From Punica granatum (lineage: Eukaryota; Streptophyta; Magnoliopsida; Myrtales; Lythraceae), in the NCBI RefSeq assembly GCF_007655135.1, contig NC_045128.1:9486001-9550000 (forward strand): 64,000 nucleotides of DNA. Direction: 5' to 3'. Both the position numbers and the translations under genes were made by a program. The notes under the pieces are model-generated. The model saw only the letters and a program-made list of their open reading frames with translations, was not told the origin of the DNA and did not search any database. Each line of letters starts with the position of its first letter. The first letter of the stretch is position 1. Below are positions 43,301-54,410 of the stretch, in pieces.

Positions 43301-43821
43301 CTCGATAAATCAAATGTGCATAAAACACATTGGTATATGCACATCAAACAGGGTGATGAGGGCTCCCGCTTAACTGGCTGTTCTACGCCCAAAAACTACA
43401 GAGCAAAGCAATCCCTTTCTTCGCAAAATCCCCATTCCTATCCCTCATAATTTAGCAATGGCATTGCCCCAAAGGCATCACGATCAAGTAACTGCTACAT
43501 ATTAAGCAATTTTATCGAAAATATGTAAGCATATCACAAAGTAACCGCCGACAACCGAAAATTGATATGAAAACGGTGGCTTTAGACACAGACATGTATG
43601 GGCGACTTGTCCCAGCGCTGATCATGAAAGGACCAAGCGATTGGAGGTCAATTCATCCGGCGAAATTCTCCCCAGTTTTCATGCAAAACCAAAACGGAAA
43701 AGGGCAGAGAGCGATTCCGGGACATACCTCTGATGGCCTGCTGCGGGAAGTAACTGACCCCCGGAGAATGCGGAATGTACTCCGACGGCCTTTGATCGAC
43801 CGCCCGGTACTTGAGCTCCAT
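40311..43821 (-). CDS. Zinc-finger protein with two U1-type (zf-met) C2H2 fingers
   Basis: Three exons on the minus strand, 43821-43728, 43237-42630 and 40913-40311, join in frame through GT-AG introns (the last one 1.7 kb) to give 434 residues. Residues ~100-150 are a charged coiled coil (QLEKQRIREEIIASEFERRR). Two fingers of the C-x2-C-x12-H-x5-H type follow: CALCQVSATSAKGLNEHL.. (C272, C275, H288, H294) and CEQCGVGAYCEKVFETHM.. (from C384), each ending GKKH. Lys-rich stretches between them look like nuclear localisation signals. U1-type fingers usually bind double-stranded or structured RNA, so a nuclear RNA-related role is inferred. ATG 43821 is preferred; an in-frame ATG at 43899 lies in pyrimidine-rich, UTR-like sequence. 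The specific function is unknown. Confidence 0.85.
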
Positions 43822-43829
43822 TGAAGAGG

Positions 43830-44640
43830 ACCACAGAGAGAAGGGGCACGGAGTACAGAGAGACAGGGTGAGGGTTTTGGGGCGGTGAAGTGCAGCCAAG
43901 GTGGACGATCACGCCTCTTAAATAATATTTCTTATTATATCAGTCCAATTTTAATTTTCGTTGAGTAAACAGTCAATTTGGTCCTTGAGCTATCGAGTTT
44001 ATATCACTTGGTCCTTGACTTAGTTTTTTCATCACTTGGATACCCGAGTTATGATGTTTACATTAGTTGAGTCTTTTTTACAGCACTTAGGTCTTTCTGC
44101 TATATCAAGTCAACCATTAACATCATATAGGTCTTCTGCTAGATCAAATGAGTCATTTGCTACATCGGTGAAGTCCCTAAAGTTCATGACACATCAATTC
44201 GATCATTTTACTACATCAGTTAAGTCTTTCAGTTAAATTGAGAGGCTAACGGTGTTAAATGGTTAAATTATTCTCAACCCAAGATCCATCCCATCTCTCT
44301 TTCTGTCCTTCATCGTCTCATTCCCTTATCATCTCATTCTCTGCGACCCTCCTCCTTTTTTGCGCCTCTGTTCTGTTCATCTAAATCTAATTGAGACCAT
44401 GAAGGCTAATTCAAGGACATAAAGACTACAGAGGCAAAGAGCAAGCTCGATTGTGGAATCGTCAGTTTAGTGGGTCGAGCATGGACAATTGGACGAATAG
44501 TTCACAGTTCATCTGTAATTGCGGGAGGAACGCGTCAATTTTGATTTTGAGGACTATAAAAACTATGGCAGACAGTTTTATTGGTGTCCCTACTTTGGGG
44601 TGATTCTAAAAATTTTAAGGGTTTCAGAGGGAGGGTGATA
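43830..44640. other. Promoter side of the zinc-finger gene; repeat-like sequence
   Basis: Just upstream of the gene is a 5'-UTR-like stretch. 43960-44230 contains repeated phrases (ttggtccttgagctatcgag, cacttggtccttgactta, gctacatcggtgaagtc) typical of a decayed non-coding DNA element arm. No gene seen. Confidence 0.45.
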
Positions 44641-44965
44641 TTCTCACTTTTTGGGGGTAAAAATATTTTGGTTTGAATTGGTTTGCTGATAATTGCCTTT
44701 ATTATGCTTTTTCTTTTTGTTAGAACAAAGGCATATCTTGTTCTTACTTCCAATGGTTGGATGAGCTTGGTGATGTGTATTCCTGTGATCGATGCTGATC
44801 AATAGGGCACCCTAAATGCAATTGATAAATTGGTTATTGGCAAGTTGAAGAAGAAAATTTTGAAGCATGAAGATATGATGAAGATGCTAGAAATTACATG
44901 CTTGATATTGGCATCTTTGTTATTATTGGTGTTGATCGTATGTGTTCTTAAAAGGTAGCGTGACA
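44640..44965 (+). pseudogene. GRF-type zinc-finger protein relic
   Basis: Frames on + read SYFQWLDELGDVYSCDRC (44738 on), then, after stops and a frame change, KLVIGKLKKKILKHEDMMKM followed by a hydrophobic stretch ILASLLLLVLIVCVLKR and a stop. This order (end of a CxxxFFxW-type GRF finger, coiled coil, C-terminal membrane helix) is seen in short plant GRF-finger proteins that are often spread by transposons. The start of the finger is missing. Moderate confidence. Confidence 0.45.
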
Positions 44966-46788
44966 TATGATGGTTTTAGGATTTAGTGTAAAAGTGATCA
45001 TGTCAAAAGGATTAATCCTTAATTCTCTTTTGTGTATGTGATAGTTAATGTTCCATTTTTTTACCTATGATAATTAACGAATGCTTGTCTATTTTATATT
45101 TGCATTTGTTAGTCTATTTCAAAATTTGCTCCTATGAAATTAAGAATCTCAAGAACAAATTCAGCAATGGCAAAGAAGAAGGGATAACCAAAATAATTGC
45201 ATCAGGAATTCACAAGTGATACTGTTGGTGGTTGTGAAAAAGTTGCTTTGCTAAGGTGCCTGCACCAGTAATTATTGTTATTTGTACATATATACCATAC
45301 TTCGTTGATATTATTATAATCTATTTATATATATATAATAATGTCTACCCTAAGAAATAGGGGTATAATGGTAAATGTATTAACAAATTACTATGCAATA
45401 TAGCTTTTAAATTACAATAATATTAGTAATAATTATAAAGAAATAAATATATCTAATAGTAAATGTATTAATAAAATTAATATGCAATATACAAATTAAA
45501 TAACAATATTATTATAAATAAATAAATATATCCAATAGTAAATGCCTAAAATAAAAATTAATATACAATATAAAAATTAAATAATTATTATTATTGTCCA
45601 TAAAGAAATAAATATATTCAAAGAAATGTATTAATCACAGATCGTTATTTCAAAATTTCAAGGATTTCATCAGTAAATAATTGTTCATAATTTTAAGGAA
45701 AGGGAAACATTTAAAATCTAAAAAATAAATTTTAAAAGTTCAATTAAGAAATCTCAAATCGAATCCATTTTATCAAAAATTATTCAAACTCACCAAACAT
45801 AATACATGAAATGTGATTGAGAATAGAAATCAGTTTAATACTAACAATAAATTTTTATAGATTTTATGATTATTATTTTGTTAATTAGTTAAAGATAAGG
45901 AATCTAATTTTTTAGGATTTTGAAATTATTTTTCTATAAATTAGATTGATGATTTTTATTGCGTATATGAAGTGTTTTACATGAATTATTTGCTCGAACT
46001 CTTCAATTAATATTATTTAGCGTGGATTTGAAATTTACCCCATTGAAGTTTATAAAGCATAAAAAGTAAATTTTCTATACATTAATATGATTGTAAAATG
46101 ATAGCAATTAGTATCTTCATATTTAAATTTTTATGATGAAATTTTATTTATAAAATCCGTACAATGCAAGAAATAAAATTAAGAAATATTGAATAAAATT
46201 AAGGAAAGAATATTGAAAAAACATATTAAACAGAATTTTTGTACTTCCATGAAAGAAAATTAATAGGATTAATGGTCGACTGTGCATAAAAATTCGAAAA
46301 AAAAAAAAGAGAATATTCAGAAAAATTCAAAAAAATTACAAAAAAATCTAGAAAGCTCATAATCATTTTTATAGAAGGAAAAAAAAGAGCAGAAATTTGT
46401 TAACATTTTCTGGACATTTTTTAAAATTCAATTTTTTGAATTTTTGGACATTTATTGAATTTACTTTTTTTATTTCTTATTATCATTTTTAAATGTTTCC
46501 CTGTTTGTTTCCAATTTTCTGAGTTTGACGATAGGTCATTTCTGGGACAACAATAAAAACTTGTTTCTTTTTGTTACAAAATAAAATTTATGTCAAAATT
46601 GAGAATTTTTTCATAAAACTTAGGTGTTTTTTTTTGTAATTTTCTCTGAAAATTATCTGGCTTAATACTCTCTTTTTTGTTCCATAAATTTAGAGCTTAC
46701 TATTATTATTATTATCCTTTTATATATTCGTTGCGGGAAAGCTATCTATCTATTCTATTAACTACCTTTTTCTTTTTATATATATAAA

Positions 46789-46820
<32 letters not shown>

Positions 46821-47080
46821 TGCGGGCTAGCTATCTATCTGTCTATTCTATTAACTTCCTTGTTTATGTGTGCGTGTTGCAGGAAGCTATCTATTATATT
46901 GACTTCCTTTTATATGGGATTAATTATCAAAAAATACACGAAGTTTACATATTTTTTCAATTTTAGCAAGAACTTTTTTTCTCGACCTAAATATGCACAA
47001 ACTATCTATTTGATATCAATTTTAGCACGAATTCAAATTTTCCGCTAATTTGAACGGAAATTACTAACATATATTACCAA
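44966..47080. other. AT-rich gene-free spacer with microsatellite
   Basis: 45270-46700 is extremely AT-rich and holds nothing coding. 46729-46915 carries three spaced copies of gttgcgggaaagctatctat-like sequence followed by attctattaacttcctt, with an (AT)n(GT)n run at 46788-46820. Confidence 0.5.
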
Positions 47081-47149
47081 TGGCACTTGGTTGAAGATGA
47101 TAAGTTGAGTGGGACCCACAAACATCTCTTAATAATTTTTTTCCAAAAA

Positions 47150-48260
47150 AAATTTTAAAAAGGAAAATCTGGGGAGAGGCGGTAGGGGCCTCGATCCATG
47201 CCACCCTCCCCTCCCCACCCCCACCCGATTAGGTTGTCGGTGACCATAGAGGGTGTCGGTAATACCAATCGGGGGAGCGTGGGCGAGATTGAGGTCCCAC
47301 CTCTCGAAATCGGGAGAATTCTCAAATTGGGGGTTATCCCGATTCTAGTGAGTGGGGTCTCGATCTCGGGCATCACCCCCTGATTGGGGTTGCTGGTAAC
47401 TAAAGGGGGTGTTTACGACCCCAATCGGGGGTGGTGGCTAGGATCGTGGACCCACCCGCCAGAATTGAGAGTCTGACTTCGGTCGGGCGCGTCTCGTGCC
47501 GTATCCCCTCCTCCTCGGTTAGTAGGTTCCACCCCTACACCGATGGTTGTATATCTCTTCCATCGGAGTTCTTGTAGGCTTTGTCCTGTCGGTCTTGGTT
47601 TTTTTCTCCTTTCTCCGGTGGCTTCTTAGGTTCTACTTCTCCTCCCTCTCTCTTCGATGCGTGGTAAAACCTTGCTTCCACTCCTTGCAATGAAGACTCC
47701 GACCAACTGATCCCCACAGGATCGATGCTCGGGACTGCAGCCTAGCCGCTAACTGAAGAGACGACTCAGATCTTTGAAGATCCATGGGTGACCCTCTTGG
47801 ATCACTTGGATCTTCAAAGATCTCAGGCGGATCTACCAAGGTTTGACCCAAATATTCAAACTTTCGAGCTGATTTTCTTGAAACAAACCCTAAATTTGAA
47901 GATTAAGGCCAGATCTTGTTAGATTCGTTTGTTTTTAGGTCATTGCAAGCTTTCCAGCCCGATTAGGCCGATATTAGCTTGCAAAGACCACCTCTGATGA
48001 AGTCTACCTGTCATCAACCCTTTTGGTGGCTGGGGTGCAGGAACTTGAGGCGCCTTTGTCGTTGTCTTTCTCGTGATGGTGTGATAAGCCCGATAGCGCC
48101 GAGGTACCTCAACACACTGTTGTTTAGCTTTGCTGCGGAAATTCTTACAAGATCTGGAGTTGAATCCTGAGGCTAAATATGATTTATGGACTGGTGATCT
48201 CTGCTCGATTTTCACTGGGGATCCTTGTAGTCGGCAAGAGTTTTAGTTTGAGACTATACC
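47150..48260. other. G+C-rich repeat-like region, possibly a decayed retroelement
   Basis: 47170-47510 is unusually G+C-rich, with recurring words aatcgggg, gaggtcccac and ggtgtcggt. It then grades into sequence with no clear coding potential. The downstream end at 48660-48680 (atgaatgaaatgtcattac plus a poly-A run) looks like a retroelement 3' end, but no reverse transcriptase remains and I found no target-site duplication. Confidence 0.35.
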
Positions 48261-48261
48261 A

Positions 48262-48526
48262 ATGCGTTTGTTTTCGGAGTTAAAGTCACGAATTTGTGAT
48301 TGTGATTGTGATTGTAGAAGAAGACAAAAATATATGGGGCCCACCAGTTTGACTTTTGAAATATGAAATGAATGGAAGGTATAGATAATTAATTATAATG
48401 AGATTGTATTTTAATAATATATGGGGCCCACCAATTTGACTTTTGAAATGTGTGTTTTATTGTGTAGTGTTTTGAGTTAAAGTTAAAGTTAAAATCTTAA
48501 ATCACGACTTTGAAAACAAACGGAGC
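48262..48526. mobile_element. MITE, family M2
   Basis: Inverted ends gcgtttgttttcggagttaa / reverse complement cgctccgtttgttttcaaag. The internal stretch ggggcccaccagtttgactt occurs twice. Related to the element at 57278-57510 through gttaaagttaaagttaaaat-type sequence. Confidence 0.6.
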
Positions 48527-48529
48527 GTA

Positions 48530-48991
48530 CTGTGCTGTGCTAATTTGTCTTTTTCTTTCTTTGCAGTTGTCTTAGGAAGTTCATCTATTGTCTTAGGCTT
48601 GTAATCTTGCTTGAGCAGTTTCCTGTGTACCTTTCTGAGTGATGAATGAAATGTCATTACTATCGAGAAAAAAAAAAGGCAGAAATTATCTGAGTAAAAA
48701 AAAAAAGAGAATATTGTCTTCTATGGTTTCGCCATAAAAGAAGGCTATGCTTTTACTGTTAGACATGCTGGTAGTTGAACAGTAAAACTATCCTAAAGAG
48801 AAAATTACCCCAAGAAGTGAAATTTCTTCTTGGGGTGATTTTTCTTATGATATATTATTAGTCAGAAGAGCCCACCACACATAACTTATTATCCCCTTTA
48901 AAAACTCAGCAAAAAAAATATTATCCCCTTTAAACAATTATCATTATAGATAGTAATTGTCTTCTAATTAATTAATTCAGTCATCAACCAC
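48530..48991. other. Gene-free spacer
   Basis: Poly-A-like runs at 48667 and 48698 and otherwise featureless AT-rich sequence. Confidence 0.4.
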
Positions 48992-49280
48992 AGTGTGTTC
49001 GGTATTAAAGTTGAGTTGAGTTGAGTTATAATTTTAACTGGTTTGTAATGATTGTATTGTTGAATTATGAGAAAAAATGTGAAAAAGTAATAAATAGTTG
49101 AGATAAAGTAATTATTAAGTAATTATTGTGTTGTTGAATTGTAAAAAAAGTAGTGAATAGTTTAAAGAATTTAATATTAAAAATTGAATTGAATGGTTAA
49201 AAAATTTTAAACAGAAAAAAAAGAGTAATAATTGTGTTATTGAATTGAAAATCAGTAGAGTTTCACTTGCCAAACACATT
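48992..49280. mobile_element. MITE, family M1
   Basis: Inverted ends gtgtgttcggtattaaagtt / reverse complement atgtgtttggcaagtgaaac. Internal ttgaattatgagaaaaaatg and gttgagataaagtaatta words are shared with the M1 copies at 56355 and 56775. Confidence 0.75.
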
Positions 49281-49289
49281 AATGTCATC

Positions 49290-50089
49290 TTGGATCTGAT
49301 CTGATCTGATTTGATTATAATAAATTTATCAGAGGCATTGATGTTACCTCTGATCTGTAATTTTGCCATATTTAATTGGGAAATCATCTTCCTAACAAGA
49401 GATAATACGAAAGCATCCTCGGGCAGTGAAGTAGCAATAATGTGATCACATTATCTTTCTCGATCTTTATTATATGACTTGAAAGAGAATAAATGGTGAT
49501 GTACAAAAATTATAAGATCAAAAAGTATCGGAGAAAACATCAAAAATAAACCACAATTGGAAAAGAAATAAATGGCTATGTTTGCGGTTTTCAATTTCTT
49601 CTATTCTTTGTTGCATGGTTGAATGTTTCAACACGAATGGTAAAATATCACATCAAAAAATTACTCATTGTTCTGCTATACATCAACTAAGAGCCCAGCT
49701 GACAATTAGACGTAAAAATTTTGGAGCCAGAATATGATGCTTAAGAAAATGGTCAGTTTTGTTCATTCTGCTCAGGCTTTATTCCACCCATGGACCAAGG
49801 CTATATGTGCTCCTAGCCTTGATAAAATCAACGTCATCCTCAGTGTAACTCTAAAATAAGGGGCTGTTTGGTTCATGAGAAGTTTATAATCTCAATTGGT
49901 ACTTTTTCGAAAATAATAATTTAGTCAAATAAATCAAATAGGACTAAATGCATAGTTCTTTAACCAATGTGATTCATTGTTATTTCGCTAATAAATTTCA
50001 AGGGAGGTGAGTCCGTTTCACCTCATATTATACCTCATATTATAATTGCATAACACGATAGATAATTAGATGAGCTTTTGAAAAATCTT
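49290..50089. other. Gene-free spacer
   Basis: AT-rich. At 49860 the words ggggctgtttggttcatgag look like one end of another MITE whose partner end I could not find. Confidence 0.4.
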
Positions 50090-51150
50090 AAACGGTCCTA
50101 CTTCACATTGACGTGGTAATAAAAAACCTATAATGTTTCTCTAGTGAAGAAAAATTATGACAACTATTCGAATGATTAACATCAATTTGTCTGTATTATG
50201 CAATCTAATTAGTACCATATAGCAAAGTAGAATCACCAAGGAGTTCTCGTTTTGAGCGGCATAAATTCAGATTGAAGAAAAAAAATATTTTTTTTGGGCA
50301 AAAAAAGGTTTATTTGGCCAAAGGAAAAAATAGTTAGAAAAAAAAGAAGGAAATGTCATGATATCGACCGTGACCTTCCTTCCTCGGAGGTCATCTGTTA
50401 AAAAACAAATCTATCTAAATAAAACAATAAAAGCCGGGAAGAGACGTAAGGAAGCGCCACATAGAACGAATGAAGCTTTTCGTGCATGACTTTTCATGTG
50501 CCACCAATAAAAATGTGAAAAGTGGCAGTGTTCAGTGTCGCCACCTCGCTCCTGAAACCGAAAATGCATGTACTCACAGTAGACGATAAGACTAAAATAT
50601 AATAAATTAGCTAAATTGAAGAATTCCTTTTTACTTATAAACGAAGCTAAATTGAATAATATCATATTAAAATTAACTAACTAAAATCTCTTCCAAGAAA
50701 AATGAATAATGTTGTGATGTCGAGTATAGTTACTCCAACACATCGCACTATAAATATAACTTGAGAGTGTGAGTCATTCTTTACGATTATGGGAACATTT
50801 TCGTTCACTGATTGAAGTTGTAGTAATACTTTCAGTTATAAAGTTGTAAATAATTTTTAGCTTTACAGATTGTGCAACCAAAAAGGCTTTTATATTTTTA
50901 TGGAGAGCTCTAAAATCAAACATAATATAAATATCAAAGTGGTTTCAAAATTTTCTGTGATCATGTTGATTATGTTGGTTGGTAATTACCTCATGTGAAA
51001 GTGGAAAGGATAATCAACCTATGCAATTTAGAATCGGATAAACTCGACAAAAAGAACTTTCAAATTGAAGAGGAAATAATGTTTTGCTCAGCCCATGTTT
51101 ATTTTGAAATTATCTTAAATTGAAGAACAAATAAGATTGTCAGCTTCTCT
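50090..51150. repeat. Diverged duplicate of the PMP3 upstream region
   Basis: 50090-50415 matches 51243-51600 in order (cctacttcacatt, tctgtattatgcaat, cataaattcagat, tttatttggcc, gaccttccttcctcg). 51120-51150 matches the 5'-UTR start at 51595-51625 (aagattgtcagcttctctct / aagattgtcggcttctctct). The middle (50416-51120) is unrelated, so it was probably inserted. There is no PMP3 coding exon in this copy. Confidence 0.7.
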
Positions 51151-51620
51151 CTGGCTCGGATCAAGCCAATAATAATTAATAAAAAATGCATTTAAATCTT
51201 AAAATATATAATAACTGCGTAAGACAATTGTAATAACTTTTGAAAAAATTCTTAAATTATTCTACTTCACATTAATATGATGAGAAAAAATTTATAATAT
51301 TTATTCAACGAAGAATAATTTTAGTAATTATTCGACTAGTTAACACCAATTTATCTGTATTATGCAATATAATTAGTATTTTCTCACATGACGAAGTAGG
51401 ATGACCAAAAATTTCTCGATTTTTGAGAGTCATAAATTCAGATAGAAGGAAAAAAAAAGTTTTTTTTGGCGACAAAAAAAAGGGGTTTATTTGGCCGAAG
51501 GAAAAAAATAATTCAAAAAAAAACAAGAAGAAAAAGGAAAGTCCCGACTCCCGTTATTGACCGCGACCTTCCTTCCTCGCAGGTCGTCTGTTCATAAACA
51601 AATTGCGGATAAGATTGTCG
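51151..51620 (+). promoter_or_regulatory. PMP3 upstream region (second copy of the duplicate)
   Basis: 51243-51600 is the partner of 50090-50415. Leads into a pyrimidine-rich (CT)n stretch at 51624-51645, usual in plant core promoters and 5' UTRs. A convincing TATA box was not found. Confidence 0.45.
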
Positions 51621-51800
51621 GCTTCTCTCTCTCTCTCTCTCTCCGTCTCTTCCTCTGTTTTCTTCTACATTAAGAAGGGGAAGAGGATTGTTTTCGTTTG
51701 TGGCCTTCTTCCTCTCTCCTTCTCAAATCTCATAGCAAGATCAAGCATCAAGCTTCTCTCTCTGTCTCGCCCTCTCTTTCTGAGGTAGAATCGAATCGAG

Positions 51801-52715
51801 ATGGCGACTAAATGTGAGATCTTCTGTGAGATCCTGATCGCCATTCTCCTCCCCCCCTTGGGCGTCTGCCTCAGGCACGGTTGCTGCTCCGTACGTCTCT
51901 CTCTCTCTCTCTCTCACATCAGTTTCCTCTTCATGTTGATGGGCTTGCATTGTTTGTTGGTCAACGTCTTCTGGGCAATCAAACATTTGTTCTCTAAACT
52001 CTAAAGAATAGAAGGGATTGTGGGTTTTCTCCATTAATTCTTGGGAGTAATTACAGCGGCGTCCTGTAAGTCGTGCTAAAATTTGAATCGGGTTCCTAAA
52101 TGAATCAGCCTACATCAGTCCTAAATCCTATAGCATGTTACAGCATTCAGTGCAAAACGGCAAATTTCCGTTATTTCCACAGCATCCTCCGATTAACGAA
52201 CATAACAGAAAATGGTCAGCTTGGACTAATTGTGTATGACATGCTAAACGGTTTAAGACCGATGTAGCCGAACTAGTTCATTTAGGATCTGGATTCAAAG
52301 TTAGCATACTTGTAGGATTTTCCTTGTAATTATCCCATTAATTCTTTTTCTTGACACTGTCTTGTGCTTGTTGGAAGAGAAAATTGGAACTCAAATTTCT
52401 TCGTAGTGTTAGCAAATTGGTTGGCATGACATGCCCCTCCTTGTTATCGTGAATTAGGAGAAAACGTGATGGGGGTGGCTATTAATTAAGCAAGAAACTG
52501 GAGAATTCACTGCATGATCTAAAATGAAGAGCTTTTGACTTGGTTTTACGCCCCGTTGCTTCTCAATGTTATTGCAGGTTGAGTTTTGGCTCTGTGTGCT
52601 GCTAACAATTCTGGGATACATTCCGGGTATAATCTATGCACTCTACGCCATTGTCTTTGTTGATCGCGATCAGTACTTTGACGAGTACAGGCGCCCTCTT
52701 TATGCCCCGGCGTAG
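51801..52715 (+). CDS. PMP3/RCI2-type low-temperature and salt-responsive membrane protein
   Basis: Two exons, 51801-51890 and 52578-52715, encode 75 residues. The protein is a UPF0057 small hydrophobic membrane protein: a first membrane helix (CEILIAILLPPLGVCLRHGC), the Cys-rich turn, and a second helix (FWLCVLLTILGYIPGIIYAL). A hydrophilic tail VDRDQYFDEYRRPLYAPA follows, which marks the long-tailed RCI2/LTI6 subgroup. Family members help hold plasma-membrane potential and limit Na+ entry and are commonly cold-, salt- or ABA-induced; that regulation is not shown here. The length fits the long-tailed subgroup. The intron carries a MULE-derived MITE (52043-52336). The upstream region is partly duplicated at 50090-51150. 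Confidence 0.93.
52043..52336. mobile_element. MULE-type MITE in the PMP3 intron with 10-base target-site duplication
   Basis: Starts gggagtaattacagcggcgt and ends with the reverse complement gggataattacaaggaaaat. The inverted similarity extends for ~90 bases (ttcctaaatgaatcagccta / atcctaaatgaactagttcg). It is flanked by the perfect 10-mer attaattctt (52033-52042 and 52337-52346), the length expected for Mutator-like elements. Confidence 0.9.
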
Positions 52716-54410
52716 CACCTATCTTCCCTTCCTGTCTATGGGTGGTATTAGCTGTTTCGACTGATGAATGTTAAAGCTACACTGTTCAGACTGCTACTGC
52801 TTTATGTATTATATTCAGAGTTTTGCTTGATTCATAAAAATAGCTTTCTTTATCTGTTCGGTTGGGAAATGCGACGATCTAGCTTGCTGGATCGTTACAT
52901 CTATTGGGATTAATGGTTATCTACTGCATATTTGGGAGAGTTTTCTGGAAGTGGATTCTTTGTCATAATATAACTCATCTAAATGTTTTGAGCTTGTGAA
53001 CGGAGACTTGGGCTTATGTCCCTTACCTGTTGCTCCTTATCCCTTCTCAGAGCTCATTTTATCTCAGTGAATTGATGATAGACGCTCTTCTATGTAACGA
53101 GCATATCTCACTCTGTGCCATCTGGAGTGATCTATGAGATCGACTCCTTTATCAGCTTGAGCTGAAGAAAGCTTGTAGGGGAGGAGGGGACCTAACATGA
53201 ATTATGCCTTACGAGTTACGACACCAGGTTCTCTAAGAATATGTTGAGTTCCATTATACCTTACGATATTTATATCAAAGCAGTGCTCTTTCCGTGTCAG
53301 TCAGGGCTTTGTTGTCTCGTTAGAGTAGCTTCCTTGTCATATGCAGCAATGCATCAGTGCTGTATAACTGAATCTTTCAGGAGTCTGAGTGATGTTATGA
53401 GTTTCAGGGGTGGGGACTGAGAAAAATCAACTGAAAGTTAAGATCAGGGGCCAAAACTTCAGAGGAGGAGTTCCTATATGAAGGTCAGGGCGCCTTGTCT
53501 ATTTCGGGTCTATGCATTATTGTTTCCGGAGTTTGCAGTTCCCATGGAGTAATAAGAGCGAAGTCCTGCAACAGCTTTCTGATTCCGAAAGTTCATGGAG
53601 GCATTTGTTCATGTCGCACTGCAAAATACCTTTGGTTACATAAGGTTTATAAACGATGTACAGCCAATGGACCAGGTATCAAGTTTGAGACTCTGGCGAG
53701 TTTAGTCCTGCTTGAAAATCTTTGCTAGATGAAGTAGCACGGTCAGTTTCCCGTGTCTTGCCATTAAGATACAGTTTCTTTGAGTAAGGTTTCCACTTGC
53801 AAATTCTTTCAGAATGATCAAGTTAACGTTCTGTATCTTACGATTCTGTCCCTATCCATTCGATGGTGATCGAGCACCAAGCATCCTAATCAGTTTTACT
53901 TCAAAGATTAAGCCGCTTCCTCTTGTTCATTGAATGTGGTATCAAACGGCAGCTTCGCCCTGCATTTCAAAAGCACTAAGCAAATCGATATATAGTTAAC
54001 CACCGAACGCCAACAGCTTTCGCCTATATAGCTACCTTGCTTGCAGGAAGTAACCATCCACCACGACATAGTGTTTATCAAGATTTCACTTAATGGATCA
54101 TGATCTTCTACAGCTATAAAATCAACCGCACTCAAACTCGTCTTAGCAAATGATGGAGTCTAATAGCTAGTACCGCCTGGGCAACGACTAGAGTCAAACT
54201 TGCATCAAGTTAATCGGAACATTAGTCGGAGTGACCCTCATGACACGCTTTTGCCTTTTCCGACTTTCAGTGGTCAAAAGCTGACATAAGGTAAACTTTA
54301 GTGGCCAGTAATGAATAAAACAAAAATTGACTGACTAAATTAAAATTAGCAGAGCATCATAAGCTATCGGATTCCCCAAGACAGCATTCTCTTCCGCCCC
54401 GACACCAAAG
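52716..54410. other. Intergenic region between PMP3 and SKIP1-like gene
   Basis: Begins with the PMP3 3' UTR. Base composition between 52900 and 53900 is less AT-rich than other spacers, but I found no coherent exon. The ORFs at 53495-53728 (+) and 53908-54135 (-) have no recognisable features. Confidence 0.4.

Noticed and set aside
53495..54135. ORFs on both strands between PMP3 and SKIP1
   Set aside because: Cys-rich but without consistent frame, splice signals or similarity; more likely chance in a less AT-rich spacer.
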